Origin: DATAVB01 sp040414495
Lineage (GTDB): Bacteria > Actinomycetota > Actinomycetes > Mycobacteriales > QHCD01
Length of the DNA: 37,800 nt
NCBI GenBank assembly: GCA_040414495.1
Contig: JBEDUI010000275.1
Span: 1-37,800, forward strand
Reading direction: 5' to 3'
Shown here: positions 15,971-23,802 of the stretch, in pieces
Position numbering within the stretch: the stretch's first letter is position 1
How the letters are laid out: each line of letters starts with the position of its first letter
The notes under the pieces: generated by a model
What the model saw: the letters and a program-made list of their open reading frames with translations, nothing else
Database searches by the model: none
Told to the model about the DNA's origin: nothing
Program-made: the position numbers and the translations under genes

Positions 15971-16877
15971 CTTGTGAGAGTGCGGGCGTCGCGTGGGCCT
16001 CGGCATGTTTGTGGGCTGCGGCGTGGTCGCGGCCCAGTAGCGGGATGCCGGTGGCTATGAGCGCGAGCGCCGTGATGAACGCGCCTCGGGCGACGCCGGT
16101 GGGGACCGGGTCGCCGAGCAGTGCGGCGCTGATGATGACAGGGATTAGTGCCGATAGCGCACTCATGGTCGGGAAGGCGAGTAGTGCGTCGGTTTGCAAG
16201 GCGCGTTGCATGAGCGTGACGCCCAGGATCGAGCACACGGCGAGTACGTAGGGCGTGGTCGTGGTGAGTATGTGCCAGGGCTGTTGCGGCGAAAAGGTAC
16301 GGCCGACCTGGCGCGTGCAGAGCGTCGCGAGTCCGTAGGAGATGCCGGCGCCGGCGGCGAACAAGGTGGCGGCGAGTGGTTTGCGGCCGGCCGCGGCGGC
16401 TCTGGTGCCGGTGGTGGCGCTCAGCGCCGCGATTGCGACGCAGCCAAGCAGGAATCCGGTCAGTTGGGCGTTATTGGCAGCAGCTCCGAGTTCGGTGTTC
16501 CCGGTGAAGGCCAGACCGAGGAGCATGGCACCGGTGACGAGCGTGGCGATGGCGACGACGCCGCGTATCGACAGCGGTTCGGCGAACATCCGGGACGCGA
16601 GAGGTACGAAGACGAGCAGCTCGCAGGCGATCAGCGGAGCGACGAGCGTGGCGGGTGCGGCGGAGAACGCGTACGCCTCCAGACTGAAGCCGAGCAGTTC
16701 GGCGCCGAGGCTGGCCAGCCAGATGGGTCGCCGCGCGAGCCGCAGGGTGAGTGCGATGCCGAGACCGGCGCCGGCGGGTTCGCGGCGGGCCGCGATGGCC
16801 TGCAGCAGCGGCGCACAGCCGTAGGCGGCCGCGCTGCCGACGGCGGCCGCCATTCCGACAGCTAAGTTGGTGCTCAC
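15960..16877 (-). CDS. EamA/DMT superfamily transporter
   Basis: A polytopic inner-membrane protein of about 305 residues with roughly ten hydrophobic segments in two related halves, as in drug/metabolite transporters. An early helix reads AAAVGSAAAYGCAPLLQAIA. The second half contains AAGAGISYGLATLC and ends with SALSALIPVIISAALLGDPV, a typical EamA end. The GTG at 16877 overlaps the glycosyltransferase stop (GTGA), so translation is coupled. A longer frame continues upstream but only as a shadow of the glycosyltransferase. As last gene of the four-gene cluster it is the natural candidate for exporting or flipping the product (inference). Confidence 0.85.
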   Translation of the reverse strand: MSTNLAVGMAAAVGSAAAYGCAPLLQAIAARREPAGAGLGIALTLRLARRPIWLASLGAELLGFSLEAYAFSAAPATLVAPLIACELLVFVPLASRMFAEPLSIRGVVAIATLVTGAMLLGLAFTGNTELGAAANNAQLTGFLLGCVAIAALSATTGTRAAAAGRKPLAATLFAAGAGISYGLATLCTRQVGRTFSPQQPWHILTTTTPYVLAVCSILGVTLMQRALQTDALLAFPTMSALSALIPVIISAALLGDPVPTGVARGAFITALALIATGIPLLGRDHAAAHKHAEAHATPALSQAAR

Positions 16878-17986
16878 TCCTTCAGTATCGGCACTCGCGG
16901 CTCGGCGAAGCCCAGACTGGCCAATGCTTTGCCGAAAGCCTGCTCCCAGGCTTGTCGGGTGCCGGCGGTCGGGGTGCCGATGTGGGGCATTCGGTCGAGG
17001 CAGGCGAGTGTCGCGCGGCGCAGCCCGTCCGGCTCCGTTGGTGCGACGTCGGCATGTCCGCGGGCGAGTTCCTGTTGGAGGTTTTCCCGGCCGTGTCCGG
17101 GGACGACGTCGAGCAGGAGCAGGTGACGGCCGACGATTCGGGCCTCGGCGCACGTGTCGCCGGAGGACGTGATGACCAGGTCCGCGGCGGCCATGAGCGT
17201 GGGGATCTGGTCGGTGAAGCCAAACGGTGTCAGATACGGATGGCCCTGGGCAGCGGCTGTCAATGCTGCGTGTAGTGCGGTATTGCGGCCGGCGACGGCG
17301 AGCACGTGAACGCCGGACGCGGCGATCGCCGATGCCTGCTGGACTACCGGGCCGACGCCCCACGACCCGGACATCAGCAGCACGCAGGGTTCGCCGGGCG
17401 GTATGCCGAGGCGGTCGCGAGCCTCGGGTTGGGTCAGCGCGGTGTAGAAGGGTGGGCGGGCCGGTGCGGGTACGACGACGACGTTGGCATCAGGGTGGAA
17501 CCGTCGTACGAATCGGTGCGAGGTCTGCGAGGTCACCAAATAGAGATCGGTGTTCTCGTGGACCCAGAGTCGGTGCGGACACAGGTCGGTGCAGAACACG
17601 ACGGTCTTCAGATCGGGGTGGTGCGGTTTTATTCGGCTGGCGGCGGCCGCGCCGGTGGCGAAGACAGAGATGAGCAGGTCCGATGGCCTGCGGCGCAGCT
17701 CGGCGTCGAGCGCGGGGACGACGTATTTCGACGAGGCCCGTTCGGCAAGTGCGGCCAAGCGCCCACCGGATCGCAGCTGGGTGTAGTGGAATGCGTCGTA
17801 TACCCCCGGGATCGCCAGCAGGCCGCGAAAAACCCGTTCGCCCGCCTTACCGGACCGCGATCCCATGAGTCGTAGGCTGTCGGCGGTGTCGGTAGTCCAG
17901 TCGCGTTGCTCCAGCGAGGTGGCGCAGGCCTCGGCCATGACGTCGTGACCCATGCCCAATGACCCGGAGAGCAGCAGCGCGTGCAT
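16874..17986 (-). CDS. MGDG-synthase-like glycosyltransferase (GT28 type)
   Basis: A GT-B fold protein of 370 residues. The N-terminal domain carries the MGDG_synth signature, LLLSGSLGMGHDVMAEA, where a nucleotide-sugar glycosyltransferase acting on a lipid typically has G-x-G-H. The C-terminal domain has VLLMSGSWGVG, FGFTDQIPTLMAAADLVITS and a donor-binding stretch GDTCAEARIVGRHLLLLDVV, followed by PGHGRENLQQ. Known relatives transfer Gal or Glc to diacylglycerol or GlcNAc to lipid II. The acceptor here is unknown. The ATG overlaps the aminotransferase TGA by one base (TGATG). The long in-frame extension upstream is a shadow of that gene. Confidence 0.85.
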   Translation of the reverse strand: MHALLLSGSLGMGHDVMAEACATSLEQRDWTTDTADSLRLMGSRSGKAGERVFRGLLAIPGVYDAFHYTQLRSGGRLAALAERASSKYVVPALDAELRRRPSDLLISVFATGAAAASRIKPHHPDLKTVVFCTDLCPHRLWVHENTDLYLVTSQTSHRFVRRFHPDANVVVVPAPARPPFYTALTQPEARDRLGIPPGEPCVLLMSGSWGVGPVVQQASAIAASGVHVLAVAGRNTALHAALTAAAQGHPYLTPFGFTDQIPTLMAAADLVITSSGDTCAEARIVGRHLLLLDVVPGHGRENLQQELARGHADVAPTEPDGLRRATLACLDRMPHIGTPTAGTRQAWEQAFGKALASLGFAEPRVPILKE

Positions 17987-19167
17987 CAGCGTTCCGCCAT
18001 TTCCCGGCAAACGGCATCGACGGCCACGAGAACACGGTCGGCCTCGGCGACGCTCATATCCGAGTGCAGCGGCAGGCAGACGTGGTGGGCGCAGAAGCGG
18101 TCGGCGCCCGGTAGCGAACCCGAGGCGAGCTTGGCGAATACAGGCTGCCGGTGCAGCGGCGTTTCGTACACCTCGCCGGAGAGGCTGATCCCGAAGCGCT
18201 CCTTGAGTTCTGCCTTTATTGCTGCCCGATTTAGCTGGGCGGTGAGCAGCACCGGGTACTTGTAGAAATTGCAGCGCAGCGTCGGCGGGACCAGCAGCGG
18301 CGTTAGCCATTCGCTGCCGTAAAGCTGGTCGGTGTAGTGACGGGCGATGCGTTCCCGGGTTGCGACGAAATCGTCGAGATGCCGCAGATGCACCAGACCG
18401 ACCGCGGCGTGCAATTCGCTCATCCGCCATGCGTAGCCACGCCGGACATGGTGGTTAGCCAGAAATCCTGCCTTGCCCTGGTCGCGGTAAGACAGCGCCT
18501 CGTCCCGGATCCGTTCGTCCGAGGTGAGGATCATGCCGCCTTCGCCGGCGGTGATGACCTTGGTCGGGTAGAACGAGAACGCGCCCGCGACACCGAACGA
18601 GCCGGCGTACGTGCCGCCCAGCCGGCAGCCGTGTGCGTGCGCCGCGTCCTCGACCAGCGCGATGCCGCGCCGGTCGCACAGGCGTTGTAATTCGGTCACG
18701 GCCGGTGTGATGAGCCCACCGACGTGTACGAGTACGACGGCGGCAGTGTGGTCGCTCAGCGCCGCCTCGACACTCGGTGCATCCAAGGCGGCGGTCGCCG
18801 GAGCGATATCGGCGAATACCGGCGTCGCGCCGGCGGCCAGTACGGCGAAGGCGGTCGCGGCGAAGGTGTTCGCCGGCACCACCACCTCGCGGCCGGCCAC
18901 ATCCAGCGTTCGCAGAATGATCTCCAAAGCGGCCGTACCGCTGGATACCGCGACTGCGAACCGGGCACCGTGCGCGGCGGCGAACGCTGCCTCGAATTCG
19001 CGGGTGTGCGCGCCCAGGGTGAGTGCTCCGGTACGTAGCGATTCGCTGACCAGGTCGGCAATTTCCCGCCGGTCGTCGTCGGAAAAGACGACCCGCGCCG
19101 CCGGGATCGGCTCAGTATCCGTCGTCGGCTGACCAGTCACCGTTCCACCGATCGTCTCGGGCGGCAT
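17986..19167 (-). CDS. DegT/DnrJ/EryC1/StrS family PLP aminotransferase
   Basis: A 393-residue fold-type I PLP enzyme of the sugar aminotransferase family. Visible features are VAVSSGTAALEIILRTLDV (cofactor phosphate site), VVVPANTFAATAFAVLAAGA, LVEDAAHAHG (the Asp that binds the pyridine nitrogen) and SFYPTKVITAGEGGM with the Schiff-base Lys near 203. Family members aminate keto-sugars in aminosugar and antibiotic biosynthesis; some are dehydratases, but the Lys here fits an aminotransferase. The ATG at 19167 is preceded by AGGGA. A GTG at 19140 is an alternative. It overlaps the dioxygenase gene upstream by 56 bases and the glycosyltransferase downstream by one. Confidence 0.92.
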   Translation of the reverse strand: MPPETIGGTVTGQPTTDTEPIPAARVVFSDDDRREIADLVSESLRTGALTLGAHTREFEAAFAAAHGARFAVAVSSGTAALEIILRTLDVAGREVVVPANTFAATAFAVLAAGATPVFADIAPATAALDAPSVEAALSDHTAAVVLVHVGGLITPAVTELQRLCDRRGIALVEDAAHAHGCRLGGTYAGSFGVAGAFSFYPTKVITAGEGGMILTSDERIRDEALSYRDQGKAGFLANHHVRRGYAWRMSELHAAVGLVHLRHLDDFVATRERIARHYTDQLYGSEWLTPLLVPPTLRCNFYKYPVLLTAQLNRAAIKAELKERFGISLSGEVYETPLHRQPVFAKLASGSLPGADRFCAHHVCLPLHSDMSVAEADRVLVAVDAVCREMAER

Positions 19168-20032
19168 CGTCCCTGATGAACCGTAAATCGGCCGACAGCC
19201 GCATCACGTCGCTGACATTGTCCAACGACGCATGCACAATGTGCGGCGAATGAAAGACCACATCACCGGCCCGATAGTCGGCCCATAACCAGCGCCCGCC
19301 AAGCTCGCGCGCGGTCAGGCCCAAGTCATTGCTGATCGGCCGCCGGTCATTCGGGCGATCGGTATTTTCACGCAGCTGGTCCAGCCGTTCCCGGGCAATA
19401 GTGTGCGAACCCTCCAGATAGACCAGACCACCACAGTCGATCGGGCAATCCCCGAGCGGAACCCACGCCGTCACCAGCTGATCGCTGCCCCGGTCGAGAT
19501 AGTCGTAGTCGACATGCGCACGGGACGCCCGCGCGACGGATCGGTGAAAGTGTCGAACGATTCGGCGCGGCAACAACTCCACCGAGCCGCCCAGCAACGT
19601 CGCCGCGATGTCGCACAGTATCGGGCTGTGAGTGAATCGATCGAACGCGGCACCGCGAACGAATTCGTACGCGGGATGCCCCGCCGTTCCGTACTCCGGC
19701 AGGTCTGGCGGCGCCACACCAGAGAAGATGCCCGCGCCCGGATCGGTGCCCGGCGCGAACATTGATGCGGCAAACCGCTGGAAGTAATCCGCGCGCAACC
19801 TGAACACGGAGGGTCGGTCGAATACACCGCGCAGCAGCACGTATCCGTGCTCGCGAAATCGCCGCTGGAGCTGGTCTGCTCGCTCACGCCAGTCCCAAGT
19901 GTCCTGCATCGGCGCGAACGTCTGCTTCCCGAACGGAATACTGACCCCGTTCGAGGTGAAGAGCCCCCCTGACTGGTCGATTACGCACCTCCGTCGCATC
20001 TCCCATGACTCGGTCGTAACGCGCCGCGCCAC
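19112..20032 (-). CDS. Phytanoyl-CoA dioxygenase (PhyH) family protein
   Basis: A 2-oxoglutarate/Fe(II) oxygenase-like protein of up to 306 residues. The iron-binding facial triad is visible as HVD (His173, Asp175 in RAHVDYDY) and a distal His267 in SPHIVHASLDN; Arg278 in MRLSADLRF could bind 2-oxoglutarate. The N-terminal helix region RFREHGYVLLRGVFDR is typical of PhyH proteins. The start is uncertain. The GTG at 20032 lacks a clear ribosome site and an in-frame ATG at 19999 has GGGAG abutting it. It is first in the four-gene minus-strand cluster and overlaps the aminotransferase gene. It likely hydroxylates the pathway intermediate or product (inference). Confidence 0.88.
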   Translation of the reverse strand: MARRVTTESWEMRRRCVIDQSGGLFTSNGVSIPFGKQTFAPMQDTWDWRERADQLQRRFREHGYVLLRGVFDRPSVFRLRADYFQRFAASMFAPGTDPGAGIFSGVAPPDLPEYGTAGHPAYEFVRGAAFDRFTHSPILCDIAATLLGGSVELLPRRIVRHFHRSVARASRAHVDYDYLDRGSDQLVTAWVPLGDCPIDCGGLVYLEGSHTIARERLDQLRENTDRPNDRRPISNDLGLTARELGGRWLWADYRAGDVVFHSPHIVHASLDNVSDVMRLSADLRFIRDDAARDDRWNGDWSADDGY

Positions 20033-20298
20033 GGTGCGTTAGTCGCCGTGCCTTCTACAGATCATTCCGCGTGGAGGCGGGCAATGCCATGAAGACTCCA
20101 CGACTCGATGGGCTGGTGACCGGTCCCAGCAGCACCGCCCCCTGGTAAAGCTGGCCGTCGTGAGTTTGACAGTTCTGAAGCCATTCACGATATAGGACCT
20201 GGCCATGTAATGATTAATATTCTTAAAGTCGGGAATTGAGGTATTGATTCGCACACAAACGCGAGGGCGTGGTACGCCGTTGCACGTGGCGTCTGCAT
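20033..20298. other. AT-rich leader region upstream of the dioxygenase cluster
   Basis: The part from about 20170 to 20245 is clearly more AT-rich than its surroundings and contains TATATC, TAATGATTAATATT and TTAAAG runs. I see no gene with recognisable character. It is the most likely place for the promoter of the minus-strand cluster that begins at 20032, but no single -35/-10 pair is convincing. Confidence 0.4.
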
Positions 20299-20460
20299 TC
20301 AGTTAAGAAACCTGAAGTAGAACGCCGCGAATACCGCGACAATTCCGATGTTTGCTATCAGTCGAGGCCAGAATTGATGCCTGAGAAACAGGACGTCGAC
20401 ACCGACGATGACTGCCACCATCGCGAGTACGTAGAGCACGAGTCCTGCCTGTTTCCCCAT
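20299..20460 (-). CDS. Small two-helix membrane protein, 53 residues
   Basis: An ATG-initiated frame of 53 codons ending in TGA. The sequence begins MGKQAGLVLYVLAMVAVIVG and continues with VDVLFLRHQFWPRL and ANIGIVAVFAAFYFRFLN. It forms two hydrophobic segments joined by a short basic, aromatic loop, with a charged end. This resembles small conserved hypothetical membrane proteins of Gram-positive bacteria, though I cannot name the family with certainty. Its ATG overlaps the TAA that ends the second frame of the GNAT remnant (TAATG). No clear ribosome site is visible. It may form a helical hairpin in the membrane. Confidence 0.65.
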   Translation of the reverse strand: MGKQAGLVLYVLAMVAVIVGVDVLFLRHQFWPRLIANIGIVAVFAAFYFRFLN

Positions 20461-20802
20461 TACTCAGTCGTACTGCGGGTCAAGAGATGCCGCAAGCGCC
20501 TGACGTCCGAACCTGTCGCTCCTGCGTTACGAGCCGCACTGTCAACGAAGACCAGCGAGACGTGGGCCCAGCGCCTGAGGAGGCTGACCGGGACGGGGCA
20601 GATTGTCGACCAGCACCAGCACTCCGATCGCCCGCCCGTCACGCTCAGCGAGCCAGGTACGGCGGCGGTTTAGATCTGCAAGCCACACCGCCGCAAAGCG
20701 GTCCACGGCGCCCAACTCACGATCCATCGCCTGCTGAAGACGGGCAACAATCACAGCGTTGGGAGATTCAGCTAAGCGCACCCTGACGGCGTCGCTCACC
20801 AC
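20460..20802 (-). pseudogene. Frameshifted GNAT acetyltransferase remnant
   Basis: The first frame (20802 down to about 20580) reads like a GNAT N-terminus: FAAVWLADLNRRRTWLAERD, then GRAIGVLVLVDNLPRPGQPP. It then loses sense and stops. The next strand of the fold continues in another frame as RRWAHVSLVFVDSAARNAG, where intact proteins carry the strand leading to the acetyl-CoA pyrophosphate loop R-x-x-G-x-G/A. So there is a single-base shift near 20575-20590. After AARNAG the acetyl-CoA loop and the rest of the domain are unrecognisable, and the frame ends at 20460. The gene is inactive unless a sequencing error is involved, and even then it would be truncated. Confidence 0.7.
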
Positions 20803-20985
20803 CTCAACCTATCGGCAGACGGGCCTCTTGGACAAATGTGAGCATCATTCGCGCCACCGACGTTTCGCGCTGCACCTTGCGTCGGCACCGGCCGGAAATG
20901 GAGAGGTGTTCGTTGTCGTAATCACGAGATAAGCAAAGTGACAATTCGCCGCTGCTGAGGCGATACGCTCGAGTCCCGGGGCCGG

Positions 20986-21180
20986 GTGTTTGACCTGGCG
21001 TCGCGGTCGGATCGGGCGCGGGTTTATGAGGTGGTGTTACGAGAAGGGCGACCGGAGGACATTCTGCGTTACGTCGATGGTGCGTTGCTGGTTGATTTGT
21101 GGGATGAGCTGGTTCTTCCCGGGTCGGTACGTGCCGCCTGGGGGCCGGTTGTGGGTCCGTGGGTCGCGGCGGCGGCGTAG
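20986..21180 (+). CDS. Small upstream partner of AbiEii-type toxin (putative antitoxin)
   Basis: A 64-residue acidic protein with the character of a real gene: VFDLASRSDRARVYEVVL, then REGRPEDILRYVDGALLVDL. The GTG at 20986 is the first start after an in-frame TGA at 20956. A possible -10 box TACGCT lies at 20964-20969. It ends six bases before the AbiEii-like gene, the spacing of a two-gene toxin-antitoxin unit. I believe similar small proteins precede AbiEii-family nucleotidyltransferases in actinomycetes, but I cannot name the family. It looks intact although the toxin gene is damaged. Confidence 0.6.
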   Translation: MFDLASRSDRARVYEVVLREGRPEDILRYVDGALLVDLWDELVLPGSVRAAWGPVVGPWVAAAA

Positions 21181-21186
21181 CCGGAT

Positions 21187-21696
21187 ATGACAGGCACCGA
21201 GTCTCCGGGAAATGAATCTGGGCTGTCGGTTTTTCAGCTCGAAGTTTCGCGATTGTTCTTTGGCTTGCCGGCGAGTGCAGGATTCTTGCTGGCTGGGGGA
21301 GCGGCGCTGCTGGCTCATCGATTAACGGATAGGCCGACACACGATCTAGATTTCTTTACCGCGCCGGAACGCGGTGACGTTCCAAGCGCGCGGGACGAGC
21401 TTGAGATGGCCGTTCGCGCGCGGGGTTGGCAGGTGGAGCGGATCCGGGACACAGGTTCGTTTTGTCGGCTCATCATCCGCGGCGGTACGGACGAGTTGCT
21501 GGTGGATCTGGCCGTGGATTCGCCACCTGGTGCGTGCGTTCGCACTCGTGCAGCATTTCGACCCGAACAGGCCGATCTCGGCCCGGCAGCACCTCGCCAT
21601 CCCACGTCTCGTCCTACGAAGGCATTGCGTCCATCATCCCTCTCGCGCGAGGCGGCGATTCGTGCGGCCGGTATGCACCGATTGTGCGCTGATTGA
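21187..21696 (+). pseudogene. AbiEii/AbiGii-type nucleotidyltransferase toxin, damaged
   Basis: The first 115 or so residues match an AbiEii-type nucleotidyltransferase: FLLAGGAALLAHRLTDRPTH followed by DLDFFT, the G-G-x-A-x-L and D-x-D catalytic motif, then DELLVDLAVDSPP. After about 21530 the frame becomes Arg/Pro-rich and loses family character. A neighbouring frame reads VRAFALVQHFDPNRPISAR, which resembles a later helix of the family. The expected intervening segment (a helix with R-K-L and A-R-D-F/L-x-D) is absent. The simplest reading is an internal deletion with frameshift, leaving the nucleotide-binding half but no helical half. Toxicity is doubtful. Confidence 0.65.
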
Positions 21697-21739
21697 GATC
21701 AATCGAATACGGGAGGGTTCTTTGCTTCGTTTGCAACAC

Positions 21740-21777
21740 AAAACTGAGGGTCGCTCGTCCAGATCGACCAGCGACCC
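21740..21777 (-). terminator. Terminator hairpin after the LacI/sugar-importer operon
   Basis: GGGTCGCT (21748-21755) and AGCGACCC (21770-21777) form an 8-bp stem, extended inside by GTC/GAC across a single mismatch. Read on the minus strand it is followed by TCAGTTTTG, a short U-rich tail. It lies about 50 bases beyond the LacI stop codon. Confidence 0.75.
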
Positions 21778-21828
21778 GTTGTCCATAGTGGACCGTGCTC
21801 GCCGACGTTATTTCGTGGCGAACACGGG

Positions 21829-22935
21829 TCACTTGTCGGAGGGGTGCGAACGGCGAGAGCTGCCGCGCACGATCAGCGTGGTACTCATGGTCAACATCTG
21901 CGGCTCGTCGAAGCCGTCGCGGATGCGCCGGGCCAACAGTTGCGCAGCGGCTACGCCCATCTCGTACGCGGGTTGGGCGATCACAGACAGGGGAGGGTCG
22001 ATCACCTGTGCCCAGGCGGCGTCGTCAAAGCTGATCAGGCCCACATCGCGCCCCGTCCGTAGCTTCCGGCGTTTCAGAGCGCGCAGAACAATCAGCGCCA
22101 GCATTGAGTCAATCGCCAGGAATGAATCCGGAGCATCGTCACCGGCCAACAGCTCGTTGATTACCTCGGCGCCGTCCTCCGCGTGGAAGGGGACCTGGCG
22201 GACGACGGATCGAAGCCCGTGCCGGTCCATGACGTCCTGGTAGCCCAGTCGCCGCTGCTCGGCGGTTGGGGTGTCCGCCGGTCTACTGATACAGGCCGGC
22301 CGCAGCCATTGCTCGCGCAGCAGATGCTCGGTGGCCATTATGGCGCCTTCGAAGGATGCTGCCGCGACGAAGTCGCCACCTCGGTTGAGTCGGCGATCGA
22401 CGACTACCAAAGGGATGCTGGCGTCGAGCAGGCTGGAGACGTCGGAATCATTCGCGCGAGGGACGAAAATAGCGCCGGCTACGCGTTCTTGGGCGGCTAC
22501 ATCGAGATAGCGGTCCTCCCGCGCCTTGTCCTCGTCGGTATTGCAGAGCAGCACGGAAAAACCCAGCTTCGATGCGGCGTCCTCCACCCCGCGGGCCAGG
22601 GCGGTATAAAAAGGATTGTGGATGTTGGCGATGATCAACGCCCACAATTGAGTTCCACGCCGGCGCAGATTTCGGGCCACCGCATTGGGTCGGTAGCCCA
22701 GTCTCGCGCTGGCGGCTCGGACGCGGTCAGCCAGCACCGGGTCCACTGAAGGACTGCTGTTCAGGACTCTGGACACCGTGGCGGCAGACACTTTGGCGGC
22801 TTCGGCGACATCCGCCATTCGCGGGATCCGGCGTTGTGTAAGCGGCTGGTCGGGCGCAATGCGCGCCATAGCGTGGTCATCGCGAGTTTCGGGAGGTCGC
22901 CGATTTCCTTCCTTCATCACCGCGTCGTCACCCAT
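21829..22935 (-). CDS. LacI family transcriptional repressor
   Basis: A sugar-responsive repressor of about 368 residues. The headpiece is RMADVAEAAKVSAATVSRVL, the LacI helix-turn-helix, followed by the hinge GYRPNAVARNLRRRGTQ. The periplasmic-binding-like core shows LWALIIANIHNPFYTALARG, VPLVVVDRR-type strands and DVGLISFDDAAWAQVIDPPL. The ATG at 22935 is adopted; TTG at 22947 and ATGs at 22917 and 22869 are alternatives. It begins 18 bases after the second permease, so it is the last gene of the importer operon and is probably autoregulated with it. A candidate operator lies upstream of the binding-protein gene. Confidence 0.92.
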   Translation of the reverse strand: MGDDAVMKEGNRRPPETRDDHAMARIAPDQPLTQRRIPRMADVAEAAKVSAATVSRVLNSSPSVDPVLADRVRAASARLGYRPNAVARNLRRRGTQLWALIIANIHNPFYTALARGVEDAASKLGFSVLLCNTDEDKAREDRYLDVAAQERVAGAIFVPRANDSDVSSLLDASIPLVVVDRRLNRGGDFVAAASFEGAIMATEHLLREQWLRPACISRPADTPTAEQRRLGYQDVMDRHGLRSVVRQVPFHAEDGAEVINELLAGDDAPDSFLAIDSMLALIVLRALKRRKLRTGRDVGLISFDDAAWAQVIDPPLSVIAQPAYEMGVAAAQLLARRIRDGFDEPQMLTMSTTLIVRGSSRRSHPSDK

Positions 22936-22953
22936 TCTCGATTCCAACCGGCG

Positions 22954-23787
22954 TCAGCGGCTGACGCCGGCGAACCCGACACCCTCGGTGAGTCGACGTT
23001 GCAGGAATACGAAGCCGATCAGGATCGGAACCAACATGACAGACACTCCGGCGAAGACCGGTCCCAGCGCGCCACCTCCGTTGGCGTCGGAGAATGACAC
23101 CAGAGCCAGCGGCGCCACCATCTTCGACTGCGAGGTCAGGAACAGCTTCGGCCAGAAGAAATCGTTCCAGATGAACTGTCCGGTGACGATGGATACCGCC
23201 GTGATGGCCGGCCAGGACAACGGCAGGATTACGTGCCGGATGATCAAACGGTGTCCGGCACCGTCGATCCGCGCCGCGTCCTCCAAATCGCGCGGGATGG
23301 TACGAAAATGCTGTCGTAACAGAAAGATGGCAAAAACCTGGATCAAGGCGGGGATGATGAGTGCCGGCCGCGTGTTGATGAGATGCAGGTGCTTCATGAT
23401 GAGGAACTCGGGGATCGCTGAAATCTGAGTCGGCACCATCAGTGCTACGAGCATGATGAGGAACAAGGGGCGCGATCCGCGGAAATGGAGTCTGGCGAAT
23501 GCGTATGCTGCCAGCACGGCGACGATCGTCGATCCCACGACCACCACGACCGTGATCAGGACGCTGTTGAGGATTTCCTGAGTGAACGGAATCATCCTGA
23601 AAATCAGGCGGTAGCTCTGCAGTGTCAGGTGTCGCGGGATCCATTGTGGAGGGAGCTTGAACTGCTGGCTGGCCGGCTCCAGCGAGGTGATGACCGTGTA
23701 GAGGATGGGCAACACCATTGCGATCCCACCCAGGACGAGTACGACGTTGAGCACGATCTGGCCGGTCAGGCGTCCGGGGTGTCTCAC
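22954..23787 (-). CDS. Sugar ABC transporter permease (MalG type)
   Basis: A 277-residue inner-membrane subunit with about six helices. The EAA loop is LEDAARIDGAGHRLIIRHV. FLLRQHFRTIPRDL precedes it and GQFIWNDFFWPKLFL follows, all characteristic of CUT1 MalG-like permeases. It starts 15 bases after the first permease and precedes lacI. No ATPase is present in the operon. Confidence 0.93.
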   Translation of the reverse strand: MRHPGRLTGQIVLNVVLVLGGIAMVLPILYTVITSLEPASQQFKLPPQWIPRHLTLQSYRLIFRMIPFTQEILNSVLITVVVVVGSTIVAVLAAYAFARLHFRGSRPLFLIMLVALMVPTQISAIPEFLIMKHLHLINTRPALIIPALIQVFAIFLLRQHFRTIPRDLEDAARIDGAGHRLIIRHVILPLSWPAITAVSIVTGQFIWNDFFWPKLFLTSQSKMVAPLALVSFSDANGGGALGPVFAGVSVMLVPILIGFVFLQRRLTEGVGFAGVSR

Positions 23788-23802
23788 GGACCCACCTCCG
23801 CA

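Noticed and set aside
20804..21340. 178-codon minus-strand open frame opposite the toxin-antitoxin remnant
   Set aside because: Pro/Arg/Thr-rich composition with no motif; the plus strand carries recognisable AbiEii residues.
22183..22749. 188-codon plus-strand frame
   Set aside because: Antisense shadow of the LacI gene; no protein character.
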